A stretch of DNA of 64,000 bases from Tilletia caries (Eukaryota > Basidiomycota > Exobasidiomycetes > Tilletiales > Tilletiaceae), in NCBI GenBank assembly GCA_032718865.1, contig JALUTQ010000004.1, positions 372,001 through 436,000 on the forward strand. Direction: 5' to 3'. The position numbers were made by a program, and so were the translations under genes. Below, one piece after another: positions 57,283-64,000 of the stretch (position 1 is its first letter; each line of letters begins with the position of its first letter). The notes under the pieces were generated by a model that saw only the letters and a list, made by a program, of their open reading frames with translations, made no database searches and had not been told where the DNA came from.

Positions 57283-58888
57283 GGACGTCTTGAACTACCT
57301 ATATGAATGCGAATGAAGTTCCCTGGGTTTTGAAGAAGATGGCGATGGTGACAGGCTTTGGGAGAATTACGCAAGGTACATACGAGGCCGTTGTCAAAAG
57401 TATCCGGACACCAAATTCTTAACCATACGTTTACTAAGTGTTCGCCTCTATTTCACCTTAAGTCAAACTTGGTCAGTAAAATCTGTAAAAATACACCTCT
57501 TAGCTGACCTTCTAGCGAGAGCGCAGGAGCATCGGAATTTGTGACTCAAAAAATTGAGAAAAATTGAGGAGCTGGGTTGAGTAAGGTGGGTGTGAAGGAG
57601 TTTGAAATCACCTAGTAAATTACTAATTGAAATCGTTTCTTCCTCTTTCCACTTAGAGCAACCTGTCTTCCAAGTCAGAGCTGGGAAATCTCCAAAGAGA
57701 GAAGTTGTTCTCCAGTATAGAGGCTTTCCAAATGGCCCGTCATTGAGCGTCTTCCATATCCATGTCTTTGAGTTGCATCGAGAGCCCAAAACAGGCGATT
57801 ACTTAGTAAACGTATGGTTAAAAATTTAGTGTCCGGATACTTTTGACAACGGCCTCGTATACGGAGGGTCGTGCGCTCGGAGGGTTTTGTCAGCTTTCCA
57901 AATCCGTCAAGTGAATGGGGAAAACGTTGCGCAACGATTCGCAAACGACGTCGACCATGATGAGCTCGAGAGGCAAGCGGTCTTCACAGTACCACGACGC
58001 TCCCGCGCCAGCATGCTCACGGCGCCCACTTTCTTGGTCGCGACTCGCGTGCGGCGGCGGCAAGCTGAGCGCTCCCGTACCTGAACTTGCAAATGCCAAA
58101 TGCCTGCTTCCATCTCACTACTTCTCTCCACAGCGGAGTTTGCATTTCGTGTTTTCGGCAGCTCACGGACAATGGCGCTATGGGAGCGACCGTTGAACAT
58201 CTCTCTTTCTGTTCGCGAACTTCCAGCACATTTCGATCGTCAGTGGGAAAGGATCGCCTGCCGAAAGGACGACCGTTGGCGGGGCGCGGTGTTCGTCTCG
58301 AATCGTAACTCTTGTTGTGTGGCGAAGTTGACTTTCTACATTGCCCCCCTCCCCTCTTTTCTCTCTCTCTCTTTCTTGTGAGCGCTGACCTCCAACTTAG
58401 CAGATCTGTGACCTCAACACACATTCATTTCTTCACCTTTCTCCACCTTTCTTTTCCAACCCCGAGACATAGTAATCGAGCCCCGGCGAGCGCATCGAAC
58501 CACTTCGAAACGGAGCAACTTTGGACGCCTTTCCCCCCGTCGAAGTTGGGTCTCTCGACGTAAACACCGCGAGGCTCATCATCCCCTCCAACTTCATTCT
58601 CGAAAGTCCAATCGTCCACCACAAGCACCTTTCGAATCGACCCGCGCTTCGTCTCGTCTCTTCGCTCTCCTTCGGCCAGGAGCCAAGGCAAATCTCTCGT
58701 CCCGGTTTCTCGTTCATTCGCGCTCGTTCTGATTCATCCTCGCGGAGATCAAGAACAATACCCGCAGCGCACATTCATCCCTTCATCTTCGCCTACCTTA
58801 TAGACCGGGCTGGCCCGTGTCGCACAATCTTCTCTTCCATACGCGCCAAGGCGAACTCCAAACGCAGGCGCACTCTTCCGATCTCAAG
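57283..58888. other. Intergenic: MsrA promoter, MITE, leader of membrane-protein gene
   Basis: 1.6 kb with no gene. It contains the MITE at 57383-57857 and, from about 58330 to 58880, C/T-rich leader sequence for the downstream gene. Confidence 0.5.
57383..57857 (+). mobile_element. Tc1/mariner-like MITE
   Basis: 475 bp with terminal inverted repeats of about 65 bp. The left end starts CGAGGCCGTTGTCAAAAG then TATCCGGACAC. The reverse complement of the right end is the same except for a few bases, and both continue into AACCATACGTTTACTAAGT. The element is flanked by TA on both sides (57381-57382 and 57858-57859). The wording CAAAAGTATCCGGACAC is typical of Tc1-family ends. The interior (about 340 bp) has no transposase remnant that I recognise. 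Confidence 0.9.
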
Positions 58889-60280
58889 ATGGATCCTATC
58901 GGCTCAGATAGCTCTTCTTTTACCTGGTCGGCCCTCAACTCCAACTCGGAATCGTCGGGCGGCGGAAGAAACACCGGCAGTGGTAGCGGGAATGACGGAG
59001 ACGGTAGTGGCAGCAGCAACGACATGGACATCTTATCCAATGGCGCAGCACCTCTTCAAATCATGCCCGCCGTCGTCAACACGTCCGTACAGGCAACCCA
59101 GCCAGCCATTCCAATCCGGCCGTCCGGTTTCATAACAAGTGTAACAACTCGGACATTTGCTCTACCCACGGCTGCCGCGCTGCCCACATCAACTTCCGTC
59201 CTGTCCTCGGTAACCACAAGACCGCCCCCTCCCGCCTCCTCCTCTGGACTTTCTCCCGCGATCATGTTATCGATCTCGTCCGCTGTTGCCTCAGCAGCGG
59301 CAGCGAGTTCACTCAGTGCCTCGTTGGCAGCACCCTCCGGACGTGTCGGCCCTCTCAAGAACATCACTAGTGACGCGACCGCTGCGGACACGTCCGCCCC
59401 TGTGCCCCTCCGACGAAATGCTCCCCTCATCCTCCTCCTCGTGCTCGGCTGTCTCGTCGGTGCAGCGACCATCATGGCCTCCCTGGCCTGGCTCTGTCGC
59501 GTCACCGACTCACGCAAGCGGGCCAAGAAGAAGGCCCGGCTCAATCAGGCCAGCTGGGACCCGGATGCCAGCAGTAGCGTCTTTGACGGGGCGAGCTCCT
59601 CGCTGGATGGTGGGGGAAGTAATCTCTTCGGGCCGACGACGGCTGTCGATGTGATGGGCACAGCAGCCGAGCGAGGGGTGGGATCCAACACAAGCTGGTG
59701 GATGCTCGGGGAGAATACGAAGAGGACATCCTCACCGAGTCTGATGCATTACGAGGACGAGAAGTTCGATGCGGAGCGGGAGAACAGCAGTGGCATCTTC
59801 ATCGACAGCCTTCCAGCCGATCCGGTCTCCATTCCTCCACCTGCGGCGATAGACTCAGGTCGCCCACGACGCGGACCAAGTTCGCGGCAGCACAGACGCA
59901 CAGGCTCCATGCTCAGCGGACTCGGCATGCCGCCCAGCGCAGCCCGCCCTCTCCCTTCCCTCGTCGTCTCCTCCCACCATCACGGCGGAGCGCACGAACC
60001 ACCACCGGGGCTGGTTGGATCGCGGATGTCGATGCTGTACCAGAACGACTACCCGATTCAAAACGATCCATACACGCGGCTGCGGACTCCCGGTCCAGGG
60101 CTGTTTCCAGCGCACGGGCGCAACGGGGACCCTTCCATCGCACGGATGGGCACACCGGTACTTTCGCCCTTGCTCAATCAAATCATGCATAGTGGTCCGG
60201 GCGCAGGGCCGCCGATACTGCGACCGGGAACGCCTTCGAGTCTGCTCGCTGGACGTCCAGGAGGCCGAGGTCCTGCGTAG
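58889..60280 (+). CDS. Single-pass membrane protein with Ser/Thr-rich ectodomain
   Basis: Single exon, 463 aa, ATG in context CAAGATGG. No cleavable signal peptide. Residues 1-165 are Ser/Thr/Ala/Gly-rich and look O-glycosylated. One strong membrane segment follows at about 180-203 (APLILLLVLGCLVGAATIMA), then a basic stop-transfer run (DSRKRAKKKAR) and a 250-residue cytosolic tail rich in Ser/Pro/Gly with WWMLGENTKR. The arrangement resembles fungal wall-stress sensors (Wsc/Mid2 type), but there is no WSC Cys domain and no sequence motif of those families. The tail has many Ser/Thr-Pro sites. Function unknown. Confidence 0.75.
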   Translation: MDPIGSDSSSFTWSALNSNSESSGGGRNTGSGSGNDGDGSGSSNDMDILSNGAAPLQIMPAVVNTSVQATQPAIPIRPSGFITSVTTRTFALPTAAALPTSTSVLSSVTTRPPPPASSSGLSPAIMLSISSAVASAAAASSLSASLAAPSGRVGPLKNITSDATAADTSAPVPLRRNAPLILLLVLGCLVGAATIMASLAWLCRVTDSRKRAKKKARLNQASWDPDASSSVFDGASSSLDGGGSNLFGPTTAVDVMGTAAERGVGSNTSWWMLGENTKRTSSPSLMHYEDEKFDAERENSSGIFIDSLPADPVSIPPPAAIDSGRPRRGPSSRQHRRTGSMLSGLGMPPSAARPLPSLVVSSHHHGGAHEPPPGLVGSRMSMLYQNDYPIQNDPYTRLRTPGPGLFPAHGRNGDPSIARMGTPVLSPLLNQIMHSGPGAGPPILRPGTPSSLLAGRPGGRGPA

Positions 60281-60499
60281 AGGACACCTTGTTGGGCAGG
60301 CCTTTCTTTATTCTCTTTGGCGGCTGAGCCGCAATCAAACCCCTTTCGACTCCCTATCATTCATTGGCTTGTTCCCCCTTCCAATCAAATGCAACAACTT
60401 GCTCTCTTCGACGAAAAGGTCAGTGTTGACGCTGCGCAGGATAAGCTGTCCAGCGACCAGCACGCAGATGAGAAATGGGCAAGTGCCAGGTTGAACCGA

Positions 60500-60507
60500 A
60501 TCCGGAC
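60500..60507. repeat. 8-bp target-site duplication, left copy (ATCCGGAC)
   Basis: Identical to 60961-60968 directly after the hAT-like element. Confidence 0.85.
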
Positions 60508-60960
60508 CAGGGCTTGTAGACTCGTCCAGACTCGAGTGTAGAGGGCTTAGACTCGGACTCGGACTTGACCCTTTTGGGTGCCACGGATGCTCAGACTCGG
60601 ACCCGAGTCCAGTTGCACTCGGGTCTGAGAAAGTCCGGGTCTAAGACTCGGGTCTGACGCCCCCGAGCTGGAAGACCGATGATCATAGTAATGATCACCA
60701 TGATCACAGTGATCATCGGTGATCACGTCGAGACTCTCGGCGTTACACGCTTCTGGCGCGATGCGTGACGCGTGACACGCTACAGCTGAGAGATGGCAGT
60801 GATGGACTCGAGTCTGGAGAGTCCAGAGAGCAACGCAGACTCGGACCCGGACTCGGCGGCAGGCGACGAAAAATCTCTCAGACTCGGACTCGAGTCTGGG
60901 TCAGACTCGAGTCTATACACCCGAGTCCAGACCCAGATTTTTGGACTTGTTGAAGCCCTG
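60508..60960 (+). mobile_element. hAT-like MITE with 8-bp duplication
   Basis: 453 bp. Starts CAGGGCTTG and ends GAAGCCCTG (reverse complement CAGGGCTTC), the CAGGG/CCCTG termini of hAT elements. It is bounded by a perfect 8-bp direct repeat ATCCGGAC. The interior is a dense mosaic of GACTCGG, ACTCGAGTC and CGGGTCTG words plus several GATCA palindromes around 60680-60730. No coding capacity. Confidence 0.9.
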
Positions 60961-60968
60961 ATCCGGAC
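60961..60968. repeat. 8-bp target-site duplication, right copy (ATCCGGAC)
   Basis: Direct repeat of 60500-60507. Confidence 0.85.
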
Positions 60969-61659
60969 GCCCCGATATCTTACTAGGGGTTTTCGTCAGT
61001 TCCGCTTCATCTAAATAGTACGATGAGTTATTGGTAAATTTTTTCCTGCGAAATGAAACCCCCCGACATCTTCCACGTCTTTCTGGAAGAAGCGATGCAC
61101 TGCTACCATGGGGGTTGTTTTAAGGGGTGTATAGCACTTCGTAATAATTTGTTTTACAATGATTTTACGGTTCTCTCAAAACATCCCTGTTGTGGAGGCG
61201 TTTTAAGGGTTAGGCAAAAACAACTGCAGCGTTTTAGGTGGTGCGGACTCATGCTTTAAAACAATGACGTATTGGAGGTGTTCTACGGCTGTTAGAACCG
61301 AAGACAAGTTAGACTTTCAGTTTCTCTAATTGGAATGGGTCTGCTCGGTGGTCTCAGAGTTTCTGCCCTGTATCTCAAAAGGCTCACAGCTGCTTCCACA
61401 CTCAATTGATGCTGCTCTTTGAAGACAGAAACCCTCGATTTACAGTATTGCTACCTGCGGATGACATGCTGTGGAGAGCTGGGCATCGCGGGTGGGTGTG
61501 GTGAGGGCCGTGGTGTCGAGCAAGGTGGTGGCGGTGAGGAAGGCGTCTGGAGACGCCTTGTCTCACTTCCCGCGTCCCTGCAGCAGTCACGTGATCACTA
61601 TGCCTACTGGGTTTTAACACCATTAGAAGGTGACAAGGGAACAGGCGCGGGCGCCCTAA

Positions 61660-62098
61660 GGCCCTGTCCAGTTGCGAGCGCGCGCCCTGATTTTGGCGCT
61701 CAACCCACTGGGCGCGAGCCCCTCGCGCCGCGCTCTGAAAATTTGCGCTCATAGGGCGCGCGCTGGCAACTGGACAACCCTCGCGCTGGGAAGTGGGCTC
61801 TGCTTTTGACCGGGACGGCTTTTGCTATCTCATTTTGTGACTTTGTATTTCTTCTCATTTGGATTACAATGGCGGTGTAACGTGGTTGTAATTGTCAGAG
61901 CGGGCGCGAGGGCGCGCGCTCTGTGGGCCGACCTCGGGAGGTGGGCCCAGAGAGCGCGAGAATTGTGAGTGAGCGCGCTCTGAAAATTCTGGGCCGCCGG
62001 CCCTGAAAATGCGCAACTGGACAGTCGCGCGCCTCATGTCGGCCCACCGAGCGCGCGCTCATTTTTCAAAGTGGGGGCGCTCGCAACTGGACAGGGCC
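61660..62098 (+). mobile_element. PIF/Harbinger-like MITE with TAA duplication
   Basis: 439 bp. Left end GGCCCTGTCCAGTTGCGAGC; the reverse complement of the right end is the same (GGCCCTGTCCAGTTGCGAGC). Flanked on both sides by TAA (61657-61659 and 62099-62101), the classic 3-bp duplication of this superfamily. The sequence AACTGGACA/TGTCCAGTTGC recurs internally near both ends (about 61755 and 62015), giving sub-terminal repeats. Very GC-rich, no coding capacity. Confidence 0.88.
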
Positions 62099-62327
62099 TA
62101 AAGGGCGCCCGCCGGAGTGCGGTGGAGCCGTGGAGGCACGTGTGAAACCGACAAATGGAATGAGAATGTGACTTCAACAACGGATGGAATGAGAACGTGA
62201 TTGTGAGACGTGAGTGACCGAGTGAGTGAGCAGAGAGTGCCGGTGTGAGAAGGGGGGGAGGTAGGGTGCTGAACAGAGAGGGGAGGTGATGGATGCTGCT
62301 GACGGTGGGTTTGTTTTCACTGGTCGG

Positions 62328-62334
62328 TATATAA
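62328..62334 (+). promoter_or_regulatory. TATA box of the right-edge gene
   Basis: TATATAA about 150 nt upstream of the start codon at 62477. Confidence 0.6.
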
Positions 62335-62476
62335 TGGGCAGTTGACGGATGCTGAGTGCAGGGATGGTACGCTGGAGTTTGAACGCATGCGCTCACCTAA
62401 CGCTCATCTTTTCTCTCCTTTTACGTCTTTCAACTACTCTTCTCTGCAGATCTCATCAAACCAATCAACATACACA

Positions 62477-63937
62477 ATGGCGGTGTCGACGTATAGCACC
62501 TGGGCGGACGTGTTTCACCAGTTTCCCGTGGACGAAATCGGCAACGTGGATACGAAGGTCGGATTTGTTTGGACGAAGTCCGTCGGCCTGTTGGATTCCG
62601 GGGACATTGGAAACGTGATACTGAAGGGTTGGTGGGGCGAAGGTCGTCCTGTGCCTGGGAGCGTGATTTCGGGCGTCTTCCAGTTGGCTACGCCGGGAAA
62701 GCGAGTGGAGCTCGTGTGGAACCGTGCTGAGGTGGAGGTGGCGCCTGGAGATCCGGCGGATGAGGAGGAGTACGTGGGCAGGCACTTTTCCAGCCTTCGA
62801 ATGCAGGTCCACGCGTTTGGGCTGGTGACGGCGAGCGGGAGTGGTTCGTTTACGATTACAGGGAAGACGTACATGGTGAGTGTGTTGATCGTTCTGGTCA
62901 CTGGTGGATGCGTGCAGGTTGTATAGGTGGATGATAACTGATGTGCATTTTTCTTTTGAATGATGAGTGAGCAGGTGGAGGATAAGATACCGTTCGAGAT
63001 CATGTTTACGACGGAGAGCGAGGATACGCTGCCAAAGGTTGGTACGTTTGCAGGAGGCCTTGGAGCGATTACCTCCCTGGACGGTGGCGTCACGGCTCGG
63101 CTCCAGTTCATTGAGGATGGTATTCCTCACCAACCCAAGCTCGGTATGGCGCGTAAGGGACCCTCTGCGTCTTCGAAGTGGTCGAGTGCCTGGAACACAA
63201 AGAAGAAACCCGCGTCGACAGCGTCTACTGGCCCCGGGACGAATCCGAGTGCGTCGGCGTCGGCGTCGACAACAGGCGCTATGGCCCCGAAGGCAACGTC
63301 ATCGATGTTGACGACGAAGAACAGCTACTGTGTGTCTTCTTACCGGTTTCTGGTCTTCGACGTGTGCGAGGAGGGCGGCACAACTACGGTCACGGGCCGC
63401 ACGATCACGACCAAAGCGGACTCGTTGGATTTCAGAATGCGCTGGACGGTGGAGGAGGCTCCGATCGTCGGCGGAATCTACAGCATGTGCGTCTGGGTCG
63501 GCTTCGACAAAGATGGGCTCGTGTTCGAGATGATTGATGGCCGGGTCGAACTGCGTCCGGGAGAGGTGGAGACGGAGGAGTACATGGAGAATCAGCTGTT
63601 CAAGCAGGCGTGGAGGGTGCGATCTGCGGGGAAGGTGATCGAGTCAAAGGCACGATCTTTTACTTTGGAGAGTCGTGTCAATACCGTGAGTAAAGCGACT
63701 GAAGTCAATGCGTCGTCTCTAGTACTGATGAACTTTGAGGTGTTCTGTGTTTGTTCTCATTGTCATCCGCAGGCAAATGGTGTGCTGACTACGATCACTC
63801 ATTACCTGGTTCCCAACACAAAGCGATGGGAGAAGTATAAGCCGGTTGGGATGGGGGGGAATTCATTGGCGCGCGAGGTTCAGTGGAGACTTTGCAGACG
63901 GTGGAGGGGGGGAGCCTCGACTCGTGGTTGGCCTTGA
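62477..63937 (+). CDS. Unknown arrestin-fold-like protein, 3' end uncertain
   Basis: Exons 62477-62875, 62975-63685 and 63773-63937 (introns 99 and 87 nt); 424 aa as read. No signal peptide or membrane segment. Two halves look like related beta-rich domains: both have a V-x-G-x-I/V-x(n)-G start, an acidic stretch ending EEEYVGRHF or EEYMENQLF, and a late basic/hydrophobic strand. This fold pattern vaguely recalls arrestin-like sandwiches, but no family motif is recognised. A Ser/Ala-rich linker (PSASASASTTGA) lies between. The last 25 residues are atypical. Just before them is a run of seven G at 63853-63859; a one-base change there would open a more natural frame (VETLQTVEGGSLDSWLAL) running off the window. 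Confidence 0.65.
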
Positions 63938-64000
63938 AGAGCTGCGGAACGGGGTGCGAGAGGTCGATACGCCGACGCAAGCGGAAGGAGGCAAGCAAGG

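Larger units (their letters stand above)
60281..62476. other. Intergenic 2.2 kb occupied by two MITEs
   Basis: No gene seen. Contains the hAT-like element at 60508-60960, AT-richer sequence (61010-61420), a perfect hairpin (61535-61554), the Harbinger-like element at 61660-62098 and the promoter of the last gene. Confidence 0.5.

Overview
The window comes from the nuclear genome of a fungus, most likely a basidiomycete. Genes carry many short introns (mostly 65-105 nt, GT-AG, often with a CTGAC/CTAAC-like branch site). The gene set is fungal: a nitrogen-type GATA factor, aspartate-semialdehyde dehydrogenase, an NDR kinase, zuotin, HsbA. Coding DNA is GC-rich and 5' leaders are pyrimidine-rich. 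A smut-related lineage (Ustilaginomycotina) is possible, but that placement is a guess.

Layout. 1-25 kb is gene-dense: partial tRNA-like end, GATA factor, HOM2-type dehydrogenase, an acidic repeat protein, an 11-exon LAT-type amino-acid permease, an NDR-family kinase, zuotin, a small paralogue of the acidic repeat protein, an F-box protein and a Pep12-type syntaxin. 24-37 kb is accessory: a 520-bp MITE with a 10-bp target duplication, a secreted HsbA-like protein, a stretch with only fragmentary coding signals, and a 7.0-kb DNA transposon (28304-35329). That transposon has the same terminal inverted repeats as the MITE. It carries two convergent, intron-rich genes, a RecQ-type helicase and a DUF6589-like candidate transposase, and is followed by CATTTG-rich and duplicated sequence. 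37-57 kb is again ordinary: a Thr-rich repeat cell-surface protein, a quinone oxidoreductase, an Oac1-like mitochondrial carrier, the U2-snRNP factor SR140, a CmcJ/AsaB-type oxidoreductase, the F-box DNA helicase FBH1, mitochondrial GatB and methionine sulfoxide reductase A. 57-64 kb has a single-pass membrane protein, three MITEs of three different superfamilies within 4.7 kb (Tc1/mariner-like, hAT-like, PIF/Harbinger-like, each with the expected target duplication), and an unrecognised gene at the right edge.

The most unusual item is the 7-kb element with its small relative. Other notable points are 7-nt and 8-nt micro-exons recovered from protein-family consensus, and a small family of acidic proteins built on a short helical repeat. 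No CRISPR array, rRNA or biosynthetic cluster was seen. All exon boundaries were worked out by eye from splice motifs, reading-frame continuity and family consensus; none is supported by transcripts.
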